DNA from: Pomphorhynchus laevis
Taxonomy: Eukaryota; Acanthocephala; Palaeacanthocephala; Echinorhynchida; Pomphorhynchidae
Assembly: GCA_012934845.2 (NCBI GenBank)
Contig: WNNJ02001660.1
Span: 124,001 to 188,000 of the forward strand
Length of the DNA stretch: 64,000 nucleotides
Direction: 5' to 3'
Shown here piece by piece: positions 10,946-20,939 of the stretch; the first letter of the stretch is position 1, and each line of letters opens with the position of its first letter. The position numbers and the translations under genes were made by a program. A model generated the notes under the pieces. That model searched no databases, was not told where the DNA came from, and saw only the letters and a program-made list of their open reading frames with translations.

Positions 10946-13080
10946 CAACGTACTATTAATTTTTTGTTAAAAATAACGAATAAATAAAATGACGAATTAC
11001 CGTTTAATAAAATTTATAAAATTAATAATAAAATTAATTATGATTAATAAAATTTAAAAATTACCGTTTTTCAGTATTTATGAGAGCTATCATATTACAA
11101 GGAAGCAAAGTCCACATGTTACAGTGATGATTGTATAAAAACTTGATGTTTAGATGCATTTAAATAATTCCAACACACTCTGGTTTGCTTTGTAAAAATA
11201 TAAATATATTAGGCAAATCATAAACATTTACTTTTATTTTAAATTTCAATTTTAAATTTTAACTTGATATAGATTATTTAACTTGATTTAATAAAAGACA
11301 ATTATTATATAAAATATAATATAATTATTTATTATTTATAATTATTTATCTTTTTTATTTGTAGAAAATACAAATTTGATTTGCATCGCACATTTTTGAA
11401 AAGCGCACATTTTTAAGTTCGTAAAATTTAAAGATTTAAAATTTATAGATTCTGTCATTTTAATAATTCATTTATTAATAAAATCTTAAAATTATTTTTT
11501 TAGTAAAATTTAAGCGATAGTTTTATAGATTCTGTTATTTTAAAAATCTTTATTATCGGTGATAAATCTTAAGATTAAAATATTTTTTAATTTAATTTAA
11601 TTAAATTCCTGTAGGTCTTATTTCACCTGTTTTACGACATGCATATTTGCTGTCTCTTTCGCAAATTTAAAATAAATTAATTATATCTTTTAATTTTATA
11701 TTTTTACTCAAACTGTGGAGAAATTTATTATTTTGAGTTTAATAGTCTTGATCCGTTGTATTAAAGTATCAGCCATTCGTTAAAATTTATTGATTAAAAA
11801 ATATCTTCGTTTAAAGAATTATTTGTTTATTTTATAAACAAAAAGTATTATTTTATATATTATTAATATATATATTAATATATAATATTATTATAATATT
11901 ATAATAATATTATAATAATATTTAATATATATTATTATAATATTATAATAATATATAATATTATTTATATATATTTGTATTATTTTAAATACGGAGACTG
12001 ATCTTTTTTTTTAAACTTTTGATAAATAGAATTTGGTCATTTGGTTAGTTGCTATAAAATAGCAACTAATATTTGTTGAAAAAATTAAATAATTAAAAAA
12101 AGCGTAAAGATATAAATCATAAAAATATTATTGAATATGAATTTAACTCTTGAGCTGAAAATTTGTATGGATGAATATAATAATTGAAATAGAATAACTG
12201 AATAGTTCAATTATTAATAATATCCATAATTTTATTTGTAATTTTTGAGCAGAACCAGCCAGCTATTATATTTCGCTAGCTAACAAAATTTACAAGTTTT
12301 GCATCAAGTGCTGTTTCAAATTGTTTATTAGGTGAACTCAAAATGCTCAAAAATAAACAAAAAATAAAAATAAACGTTTTGATTCTGATTATCTAGCACG
12401 CGAAATATAAAAATAAATTAGAAAATAATTATTTATTATTAATTATTTAAATTTTATTAGACATTAATTTTTAATTTATGAAAAATATAAAATGCGTAGA
12501 CTCAGTTAGCTCATCGGGCTGTAACTTCTTTCTGAAAAGTGATAAATGTGCGTTCACATTTATCTATCTATTTAACTTTCACTGAATATAAAATGAGCAA
12601 ATTAATATATTCTGGTTTGCCTAAATTCTACCGTTCAATATTTGTAATTAAGTAAACAATAAAATATTTTATACAGTAAAATACTTTGTTCCTGATTATA
12701 TAGCAAGCGAAATATAAAAATAAATTAGAAAACAATTATTTATTAATTATTTAATTATTTGAATTAACTCTAGCATTATTTTTTTATTTAAACAAATATA
12801 AATTTTAATTTGACATAAAATCTTATATAACAATTATTGCATATGATTAAATTATTAAATCATAAAATTATTTAAATTTTATTTATTATTATTATTTTTT
12901 ATCAGAGGACCCTGCAATTGAGTTAGAAAACACGAAGAAAAAGAAGAAGATTATCTTTTATTTATAAAAAATATTAAATATTTAGACTCAGTTACCTGAA
13001 CTGATTAAGAACTTATCACTAGCCTTTAATCAAGAAATAGAAAAAAATTAATATTGTTAAAATTTTATTATTCGATATAT
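10946..13080. other. A+T-rich sequence with pieces of the PLE terminal repeat
   Basis: No gene seen. Copies of the terminal motif lie at 12490-12515 ('GCGTAGACTCAGTTAGC') and 12972-13005 ('TTTAGACTCAGTTACCTG'), both preceded by the same A+T tail as at 2300-2470. Two more copies lie just upstream at 10270-10289 and 10367-10397. Tail-like sequence recurs near 11225-11340. At 11855-11965 there is a run of alternating TATTA/TAATA palindromes. Confidence 0.5.
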
Positions 13081-13084
13081 TATA

Positions 13085-13840
13085 TTTAATATTATATGCT
13101 ATACTGAATGCTCATATAAATATGTTTCTTGTAAATTTAAAAATATCATCTTTAAAATATAAATTAATAGTAGTTTTAATTAATGTAAATTCAATACTTA
13201 TATCTAGACATATAATTTTTAGAAATATGTTTAATAAGAAATATTAAAAAAGGCTACCTGGATAAAATTATTAGAGTTGAATACGCGTATATCATTAATA
13301 TATCAAAACATATATTTTATATATTTTATAATTTATATTTATATTTTACACAGTTTTGAACCATATTTTAAAAATTAGTCAGCTTAAAAATAGTCAGTAT
13401 ATTTTTTACTATTTATCCATAAAAAGTTTCCTCGTAAAAGTTTAAATTTAATTTTACTTAAGTAAAATTAAAGTTGTTGAGTTTATTTGATTTTGCCATT
13501 GTTTAAAAATGTTAATTTTCGTATAATTATTCCTTAACCTAACATAACAGCGGGAACAAATACATGCAAAAGACGTATTTACTCTGATGAAATTTGATTA
13601 TCTCGTATCTTATTCTAATACAAAGTATATTATTTATTCATATTTGTTGATTTATATATATTTTACCATGTTCTGTTTGATTTTATTTTTATAGTAACAA
13701 AGTTTAAAATATCTATTAAATTATTCAAATGAGTTTGAAGAAAGCCAATATCGTTACAAATTGTTGCAATTCTTAAAACTACATTATCATTGTAATGTAT
13801 AATGTATTGCTGTTATCTACTTTCATTATTTCTACTTTCC
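13085..13840 (-). pseudogene. PLE C-terminal fragments, minus strand, very decayed
   Basis: Three blocks match the C-terminal coding part of the PLE on the minus strand: about 13085-13210 (the 'NLYRKDD..KFTRN' region), 13390-13450 (end of the protein), and 13620-13790 (the 'DIGFLQNHLNNLI' region through 'HNNIKNK'). They are interrupted and out of frame. A terminal-repeat hairpin piece lies at about 13545-13605. Confidence 0.6.
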
Positions 13841-13887
13841 TCTGATGAAATTTGATTATCTAGTATTATATTCTAATGCAAAGTATA

Positions 13888-14292
13888 TTATTTATTATCC
13901 ATCCATAAAAATTTGCCACTTAAGAGTTTAAATTTATTCTTTATATTATTGTGTTGATTTATATATTTTACTATTTTCTGCTTGATGTTATTTTTATAGT
14001 AACCTAGTTTAAAATATGTATCTATTAAATTATTTAAATGATTTTGAAGAAAGCCAATATCATTACATATTGTTGCAATTCTTAAAATTTCATTATTTAA
14101 TGTATTATATTTTATATTATATGGTATGCATGAATGCTCATGCAAAAATATGTTTCTTGTACATTTAAATATGTCATCTTTACGATATAAATTAATAGTA
14201 GTTTTAGTTAATGTTAATTTAATGTTCATATCAAGATATATTGTAGCAATTCTTAATAATTCATTTAATAACACTAGAAAATTTAATTTCAT
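13888..14292 (-). pseudogene. PLE reverse transcriptase C-terminus, 5'-truncated copy
   Basis: Best-preserved C-terminal end of this PLE family: an open frame on the minus strand from the 'KTTINLYRKDDIFK' region through 'FLHEHSCIP', 'ICNDIGFLQNHLNNLIDTYF' and 'KLLSGKFLWMDNK' at the stop. The plus-strand copy at 1790-2110 has the same text with frame breaks. All catalytic motifs are missing because the copy starts after them. It lies head to tail with similar fragments on either side. Confidence 0.7.
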
Positions 14293-14299
14293 TATATCA

Positions 14300-14760
14300 A
14301 TTTCATTATTTAATGTACTTCATAATTTATGGTATATAGCAGCTGAGCTAAAACGTGCTAATGACGTATTTTCTCTGATGAAATTTGATTATCTAGTATC
14401 CAATTCTAATACAAAGTATATTATTTATTATCTATCAAAGAAATATTTTCGCTTGTGATTTTAAATTTATTTTTAATATTATTGTGTGATTCATTTTCTG
14501 TTTTATGGTATTTTTATAGTAACCTAGTTTAAAATATGTATTTATAAAATTATTTAAATGATTTTGAAGAAAGCCAATATCATTACATATTGTTGCAATT
14601 AAAATTTCATTATTTAGTGTATTATATTTTATATTATATGGTATGCATGAATGCTCATGCAAAAATATGTTTCTTGTAAATTTAAACATGTGGACTTGAC
14701 GATATAATTAAAAATAGTTTTAATTGATGTTAATTTAATTTTCATATCTAGATATATACC
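14300..14760 (-). pseudogene. PLE C-terminus, another 5'-truncated tandem copy
   Basis: Minus-strand frame 14435-14689 repeats 'FKFTRNIFLHEHSCIP', 'NNEILIATICNDIGFLQNHL' and 'YFKLGYYKN', then degenerates. At 14340-14400 the minus strand also has the post-coding sequence and hairpin seen after the other copies. It is arranged in the same direction as the 13.9-14.3 kb copy, forming a tandem. Confidence 0.7.
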
Positions 14761-16985
14761 TTCTTTAAGAAGGTTCTATTAAGAATAAGTACACCAGTGT
14801 GTTGATAGTTTGCTGAAGCATAATACTGAAGTGAGCTATATTTTCAGAATCGTTTATCCAGAAAACACAAATTAGAATACAAATTAAAACATTTACAGTT
14901 AACAACTCTTTCAATTTGATGAGCGGTTATATGAGCGCAGCATAAGACCATGCAATAAAACGTGTCCGATAGTGTATTTATTTGAGTGTATTTAAATTAA
15001 ACGAATGGATAAATAATCTGTAAATTAATTGTTATAAATGCCATAATATATTTTTAAATATATTCTTTCATTAATTCACGAATAACAAAAGATGAGTTGT
15101 TGTGAAAGTAAAAAATCTAATTGTTGTAAGATAATACATAATTGATATTTATCGGGTAGTATCTGTAATGTATGAACGAATACAAATGGCATAAAGCAAC
15201 GTTTCGCCATGCAGATGCAACTTATTGATGTTCCGCTTCTTTGTTACACGACCACTGTCGTATGCTGATCGGAGGTGATTGCAGTATTACTTAATCATTA
15301 CAGAATTGCTTATGAAACACTACTTGTTGCTTTCAAAACAGTTTTTCGTGTTTTGTGCTGTTGACTAAAAAGCTTCCATTTGTATTTCATTTTAAATGAT
15401 CAGTGAAAACGTTACAGTATCTGATAAATATGATAATTAATATGATAACTATTAATATGTAATGTGATAAATTACATATATCACAATTTATATGATGTTA
15501 TAATATCATATTATTGTATCATATACAATAATATGATATATATCATTGCGATTGCACTAAAGATGCTTGATAACAACTTATTATTGTTATGCAGCTATTT
15601 ACGCTGCAGATTTAGAATAAAATAAATTACAGATCATTATCAGAATTTTAAATTTATCAATGAAATCAAATAGAATCGGAATTTATAATAAAATTGAAAA
15701 AATATAAGCAATTTTTACGATATTTTCAGAATATCAATTATTACACAATTATTATAATTATTATTAATTTACATTATTTTATTATTACTTTTTATTATTC
15801 AATTTATGTCATAAAAATGATCATTTTTAGATGTTCGTCAATAAATTGGAAGTCAATATGGGCAGTTTAATTGATAAAAAATAGCAATTTATTATTTTAG
15901 GTTAATATTAGGTAATTATACGTATTGGTGCAGGTGGGAATTCCTGCACAGACTTACTGTAAGTGATATATGCATAATGTAAACAGAAGATTGCCTGTAA
16001 TTTAAGAAATGAAAGATATCCACAGGGAGTATTCTTTAGTTTATTTTCAGTTACGAAAGCATACGATCATAACGAAATCGGGTGGGAATTGCTTCTTAGA
16101 ATTAATAGAATAAATTTGTTTCTCAAGAGTTATCTGCTAGACGAGATATCCAAGTTTCTTTTGTTGATCAAAATATTAACTCAAAATGATTCGTTATTAT
16201 TTGCTTAACCAAACCGTCACTTCTTGTCATTTTTGTACAGTTACAAGGGATATATTATAGCAAATACGTCTCGTCATACTATTTTACCAACAATTGTCAA
16301 CAACAGAAATGACAGCCAAGTTTTATTGACAGGAATTTTTTAATGCTCCGACAAAATTTAAATATTTTTTTGTATTTCATTAGAAAACAGCTATACGTGG
16401 TTGCAACAAAGCATATTATTCAGGAATAATCAGTTTTTTTATAAGCAAGCGTTAAGATAAAAATGGAGTTATTTCTTTTTGATTCAATTGAGTTATATAT
16501 CTTTAAATGAGAAATATATTAGATTAACATAAATTTATACAGAGCAATTTAATATCAATTTAAATCGGTATCAATAAAGCACACAATAAAGTTGTTTATT
16601 TCAGTTGCTATTCATTTATGGTAATAAAAATTCATCGTTCAAGTATTTATGAAATTAAAAATAATGTATGAAAATATAGTTATTAAACTATATTTTAATA
16701 TATAACAATGCATACAGCATTGTTCATTTAGAATGAAATTGAAAGCCATGGCGAAAAACAAAACACAAAAGATAGAGGGTAAATTTCTATGTAACAATAA
16801 AAGCTTCAGCCTTTATTATGAACACAAAGTATTGACTCTACTTTGCAGTTTATACTCTCTAAAATGAGCTTTCAAAATTTCATTCGGGATTGTTAAAATA
16901 TGTTTAACAAACTTGAATAAATCTTAGGGTAATGTGATTTATGCCAAGATAAAAAAGTCATCATCAAAATTATTGTGCCTATTTA
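14761..16985. other. Intergenic sequence, no gene seen
   Basis: Slightly less A+T-rich than the earlier desert, but no frame shows protein-like content. A cluster of TATCATA palindromes lies at 15440-15550. No transposon end is recognised. Confidence 0.45.
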
Positions 16986-16989
16986 TAAA

Positions 16990-17020
16990 TTAAATCAGCT
17001 AACTGAGTCTACGTATTATT
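16990..17020 (-). repeat. PLE terminal motif, inverted copy
   Basis: 'CAGCTAACTGAGTCTACGTA' on the plus strand is the inverted form of the conserved end motif at 2477-2500. Confidence 0.6.
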
Positions 17021-17344
17021 AAAGGTAAAAATGTAATGATATCTATTACATTAAATATAACATTAAATTATATACTTCGTTCAAATATATAAATTAAATA
17101 TAATACAGATATATTATTAAATGTTTTAATGTACATTAAAACATTTTTTTCAAAGAATTGTTATTCATTTTGTTCTTCAGACAAAGGCTAATCGCTTGAC
17201 GTATTATCCATATAGAAAAATCTCTAGATTCCAAAATTTCCGAAAATCGCTGGAATTGTCTATCCCTAACCATTGGTGTCGAGCTCGTCTAGAAACGATA
17301 TCTCACCGTCCTTATTTTCTCGTACCACATATTTTCTCGTATCC

Positions 17345-17622
17345 ATTAAATCAACTAACTGAGTATACGTATTTAATATAATTATAAAATAAACAAAACA
17401 TAATAATGCTAAATCAAAATTTAATAATTAAATACTAAAATTAATAATTGTTTTTAGATTTTCTATAATTTAAATCAAGTTAAAATAAAGGTCATTTTTA
17501 TGAATTGACTAATAAATAACAGACGTTGTATCAGAATAAGAATTAGAGGTCATCAGGAGGAACTGCTATGCTATCAGGTTTCGGCACCTAACTCCTCTAC
17601 CCAACATAGCAGCGGGGCCAAA
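17345..17622 (-). repeat. PLE terminal repeat, inverted copy
   Basis: Corresponds, inverted, to 2181-2503: end motif at 17345-17376, A+T tail, then 'AACAGACGTTGTATCAGAAT' and the structured core to 'GCGGGGCC' at 17613-17619. The PLE coding part is absent. The match stops within a few bases of a 27-base tandem duplication. Confidence 0.65.
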
Positions 17623-17667
17623 TTTGAGATGCGAGTGCAAAAGATCAAATTTGAGATGCGAGTGCAA
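17619..17667. repeat. 22-bp perfect direct repeat, period 27
   Basis: 'CAAATTTGAGATGCGAGTGC' plus two bases occurs at 17619-17640 and again at 17646-17667 with five bases between. It lies where the inverted PLE repeat ends, so it may be a trace of an insertion or repair event. Confidence 0.6.
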
Positions 17668-17733
17668 GACACTCATTTAATCCCATAGAATAATTTACGA
17701 TATTTTAATGACTTTTAATTTCATCATCATGCT

Positions 17734-17834
17734 AGCCACAAGTTTGCCTGAAATAAAATAGTCAACTTACAATATACAACTTAAAAAAGTAGAAAATAGA
17801 GAAATATATTCCACTTTGTAGTAAATTTGCTCAT
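17734..17834 (+). repeat. Internally deleted unit of the RT/RLE element
   Basis: Starts 'AGCCACAAGTTTGCC', identical to the start of the next unit at 17835, then jumps to 'TGAAATAAAATAGTCAA' and runs to 'GTAAATTTGCTCAT', which matches the 3' end of the full unit at 20833-20939. It looks like a copy reduced to its two ends, directly abutting the full copy. Confidence 0.6.
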
Positions 17835-17874
17835 AGCCACAAGTTTGCCATTTGTACCCTAAGAAAGTTAAGTC

Positions 17875-17898
17875 TTTACTAAATTAGTATTTAGTAAA
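17875..17898 (+). promoter_or_regulatory. Leader hairpin before the RT start
   Basis: TTTACTAAAT (17875-17884) pairs perfectly with ATTTAGTAAA (17889-17898) across a TAGT loop. It ends 18 bases before the ATG, where it could affect translation. Function is inferred only. Confidence 0.4.
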
Positions 17899-17916
17899 GC
17901 CAAACACCTACAAGAC

Positions 17917-20130
17917 ATGATCACAGCGGACCAGTCTGGAAAGCTTCTAAGCCGCCTGACACATCTGATAAATTATATGGCAGCCGGTGACCTTCCTGTA
18001 GATATATCTCGATATTTTGCGGGTGCAGATCTTATCGCTATAGAAAAACCAAATGGAGGTATACGCCCAATAGCGGCAGGAGAATTGTTACGGAGGGTGT
18101 GTGCAAAGTGTATTTGCACGAAGATGCGCGATAAGTTCACTCAAATATTTCAACCACAACAGGTCGGTGTTGCGGTGGCAAATGGCGCAGATTTAATAAT
18201 TCACCAGGTTCGACGATTGCACGAACAGATGCACACCACGGAAAATTGGGTATGGGCGAAAGTGGATGTTTCGAACGCTTTTAATACAGTTGACAGGCAA
18301 TGCTTTATTGACGCAGTCGACATTGAAGCACCTTCTATCGGACCGTGGATCAAATGGTGCTACTCGCAACCATCAAAATTACGATTTGGAGCAGCAAAAA
18401 GCCTTACATCGTCAGCAGGAGTACAACAAGGGGACCCTCTGGGCCCATTCCTTTTCGCGCTGGCAATCCAACCGATTATTCGGAAAGTCGACTCGGTTAC
18501 AGGTATCGGTTTTAACAAGTGGTATTTAGACGATGGAATAATTGGAGGTGAACCCAAGGCAGTTGCTATCACATTAAACATGATTGCAAATGAGCTGGAA
18601 AAAATCGGACTATCAATGAATTGGCAAAAAACCGAATTAATAGGCCACACAGAAGCAACTATCTCAACGCATACAAAATGGACTCACTCTCCGCATATTA
18701 AGTCCGACGGCAATTTTACTATTTTGGGATGCCCAATTGGTTCGCAAGAGTTTGCAGAAGCATATCTCATAAATAGTTGCTTACCAAACCTAGTAAATGA
18801 CACAGAGCTTGTCGCGTCACTTCCGGACGCTCATGTGGCTTACCTGCTATTGCGACACTGTGCTTCCGCTCAACGAATAGCATTCCTAATGAGGAATGTA
18901 GATCCAGCAAGCACCGAACTTTTCTGTAAGCAGTTTGATAATGCTGTGATACGGGCGATGGAAATCATCGCTTCAATACAACTGTCAGCGCGAACACGAT
19001 CTCAAGTTGAGCTCCCACTAAAAATGGGCGGTCTGGGCCTTAGGAGTACAAACAAACACAGAGCGGCAGCCTTTGCAGCAAGCGTCAGCACAGTGGCCGC
19101 GTTTGTGAACCAGGATCCAAATACATTTCCGGGCTTTGTAAACGCGAATGAAATACTTGCGCTACACGGAGCAGAAGTGGAACAACAGGCTTCATCCACA
19201 AGACAACATCAAATATCGTTCAAAATTGTCCCAGAGAAGCGTAAAAATCTATTAGACACTAGAGATGATCGGACAAGGGCCAGACTAATAGCGGTATCAC
19301 AGCCACATGCGAACGCATGGTTACAATGCGCCCCAAATCGAAGTCTCGGCCTAGCTCTTACCGACCAAGAATTTACAATTCTTATAAGAATGTGGTTAGG
19401 CCTGCAAATTGCTCCAAGTGACTACCGTTGTAGTCGATGTTTTCGAAACGCAGATGCTGAGGGCTTCCATGCACTAACTTGCAACTACGGTGGTTTTCCA
19501 GGAATGCGTCATAATGGAATTCGTGACGTCGTTCTCCAGGCGGCACAATCAGCAGGAATGCATGTGGGTTGCGAGGTTCGCAACCTTGTCCAAAATCTTC
19601 AAGAACGGCCAGCCGATATTCTGATCTACGGGGATCCTTCAGATGCTATAGACTTCGCGGTAACACATCCACTACAGAAATCTTTTCTTCGCCAGTCAGC
19701 TTATGAGCCTGGTTACACAGCTGCGCAGTACGCATCATCGGTCAAAGATAGAAAGTACCGTGCTAAAATGATTGAGGCGGGATATAACTTCATACCTGCA
19801 GTCTTGGAGTGTTACGTCGGCTGGAATATGGAAGGGGAGAAAAACATCAGACGAATCGCCCGATACTTAGCAATTCGATCATCTATACCATACAGCATCG
19901 CATCTGCACAGCTCTTTCAACGAATATCAATAGCACTCATTAGAGGAAATTCAAAAGCTATATTATCTAGTATTGATATGTTAAACCGACCGTATTACGA
20001 GATCGCTAACCCCATAATGGAGAATCCCACACGAAGAATGAACGCCTTCCAGGCACTTGATCTGGCAGTTGACTCTCTATTGATCAGTCCGCTCCTGGAT
20101 ACATTGAATTTAACAATACAAATGAAGTAA
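17917..20130 (+). CDS. Reverse transcriptase with C-terminal restriction-like endonuclease
   Basis: Intact frame of 737 residues. The RT fold starts almost at the ATG: 'LIAIEKPNGGIRPIA' (motif 1), 'AKVDVSNAFNTVD' (motif A, catalytic D117), 'SAGVQQGDPLGPFLFALAI' (motif B) and 'WYLDDG' at 202-207 (motif C, D205 and D206). A thumb with 'LPLKMGGLGLRS' follows. From residue 505 there is a CysCysHisCys cluster, 'CSRCFRNADAEGFHALTC', then 'RHNGIRDVV', and a nuclease core with E553, D567 (in 'RPADI') and D579 (in 'IDFAVTHP'), the PD-(D/E)XK pattern of R2-like elements. Such enzymes nick DNA and prime reverse transcription at the nick. The protein lacks the N-terminal zinc-finger/Myb region usual in R2-type proteins, so it may be short or may recognise targets differently. 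A 2.2-kb open frame amid decayed elements suggests recent arrival or selection. Clade is not assigned. Confidence 0.85.
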   Translation: MITADQSGKLLSRLTHLINYMAAGDLPVDISRYFAGADLIAIEKPNGGIRPIAAGELLRRVCAKCICTKMRDKFTQIFQPQQVGVAVANGADLIIHQVRRLHEQMHTTENWVWAKVDVSNAFNTVDRQCFIDAVDIEAPSIGPWIKWCYSQPSKLRFGAAKSLTSSAGVQQGDPLGPFLFALAIQPIIRKVDSVTGIGFNKWYLDDGIIGGEPKAVAITLNMIANELEKIGLSMNWQKTELIGHTEATISTHTKWTHSPHIKSDGNFTILGCPIGSQEFAEAYLINSCLPNLVNDTELVASLPDAHVAYLLLRHCASAQRIAFLMRNVDPASTELFCKQFDNAVIRAMEIIASIQLSARTRSQVELPLKMGGLGLRSTNKHRAAAFAASVSTVAAFVNQDPNTFPGFVNANEILALHGAEVEQQASSTRQHQISFKIVPEKRKNLLDTRDDRTRARLIAVSQPHANAWLQCAPNRSLGLALTDQEFTILIRMWLGLQIAPSDYRCSRCFRNADAEGFHALTCNYGGFPGMRHNGIRDVVLQAAQSAGMHVGCEVRNLVQNLQERPADILIYGDPSDAIDFAVTHPLQKSFLRQSAYEPGYTAAQYASSVKDRKYRAKMIEAGYNFIPAVLECYVGWNMEGEKNIRRIARYLAIRSSIPYSIASAQLFQRISIALIRGNSKAILSSIDMLNRPYYEIANPIMENPTRRMNAFQALDLAVDSLLISPLLDTLNLTIQMK

Positions 20131-20254
20131 TTGTCACGCTAGCTAATATACCAGGATCTAGTGTCGATACGTCAGTTTTTACAAGAACTCATAAATTGTG
20201 TTCCTACAGAGATTGTGCACTTATAGAAGAAAACGGAAAATTCACACTAAAAGT

Positions 20255-20705
20255 ATGAGCACTGCAATCACAGTAAAGCCCCAAAGTCTTTCAAGCAAAA
20301 TTAAGCCACATTTTGACACCTTTCTGCAACAATGTGACAATTCATCAAATAATAACGACGCTGATGATCCTGAATCTTTACCTATAAACTCACAGCCAGA
20401 AACCGAAATTAGTAAACAGACCGTCGATTATATGACACATGACGTACATACATTATCTGATTCTGAATTAACTGACAGTTTATCGAACGCAAATAGTGAT
20501 AATCATGAATCGGACGGAAGTTTTAATTATGAAACAGAATTATTAACTGACTTTTGTGAAACAGATCAAATAATCACGCCCACTATAAACAGACAGATGA
20601 TACCGGAAAAAGGCCAGCTAGTTGTCAGTGGATCGGTTTGATTCAGATATTCTAGATGATCAGGCGCTATCTGAAAGTAGTGATAACGAAGAGGAGGAAG
20701 TCTAA
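20255..20705 (+). pseudogene. Acidic, serine-rich ORF downstream of the RT
   Basis: From the ATG at 20255 a frame of 128 codons runs to 20641, rich in Ser, Asp, Glu and Asn ('HTLSDSELTDSLSNANSDNH'). It then stops, but the next frame continues in the same style ('RFDSDILDDQALSES', then 'SDNEEEEV') to TAA at 20703-20705. One indel near 20620-20640, or a programmed frameshift, would join them. No domain is recognised. It lies inside the repeated ends of the RT element, so it probably belongs to that element; it could instead be a captured host exon, since 'TTCCTACAG' at about 20200-20208 resembles a splice acceptor. Acidic low-complexity segments often bind basic partners, but no function is claimed. 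Confidence 0.5.
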
Positions 20706-20939
20706 CGCTATCGATTATGGACATTATACGAAGAGGTTAACTATTTCTTTTTCAAACATTTCAGGTTTATTAGTTTTATTTGACAATTAGTATTTAGTGA
20801 ATTATTTACAATTGTTGGGTCATCATTTTCCTTGAAATAAAATAGTCAAAATATATAATATATAATATAATAAAATATACACGACTTAAAAAAGTATAAA
20901 ATGGAGAAATAGATTCCAATTTGTTGTAAATTTGCTCAT

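Larger units (their letters stand above)
17835..20939 (+). mobile_element. Non-LTR retroelement with RT, restriction-like endonuclease and a second acidic ORF
   Basis: Limits are inferred from the repeated ends: 5' 'AGCCACAAGTTTGCC' (17835) and 3' '...GTAAATTTGCTCAT' (20939). It contains an 82-base leader with a hairpin, a 737-codon RT/endonuclease frame, a 124-base gap, an acidic ORF, and a 3' UTR of about 230 bases. 'ATTAGTATTTAGT' occurs in both leader (17884) and 3' UTR (20787). The coding part is clearly richer in G+C than the flanks. Confidence 0.6.

Noticed and set aside
13590-14400. CTGATGAAATTTG on the plus strand at about 13593, 13845 and 14377
   Set aside because: Part of the minus-strand PLE repeat; no GAAA partner follows at a usable distance.
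17600-17740. Insertion of the RT/RLE element into 28S rDNA, as for R2
   Set aside because: The flanks are A+T-rich unique sequence and PLE repeat; no rRNA sequence is visible.
18266-19199. Additional frames overlapping the RT/RLE ORF on both strands
   Set aside because: Shadows of the 737-codon ORF with no domain content.
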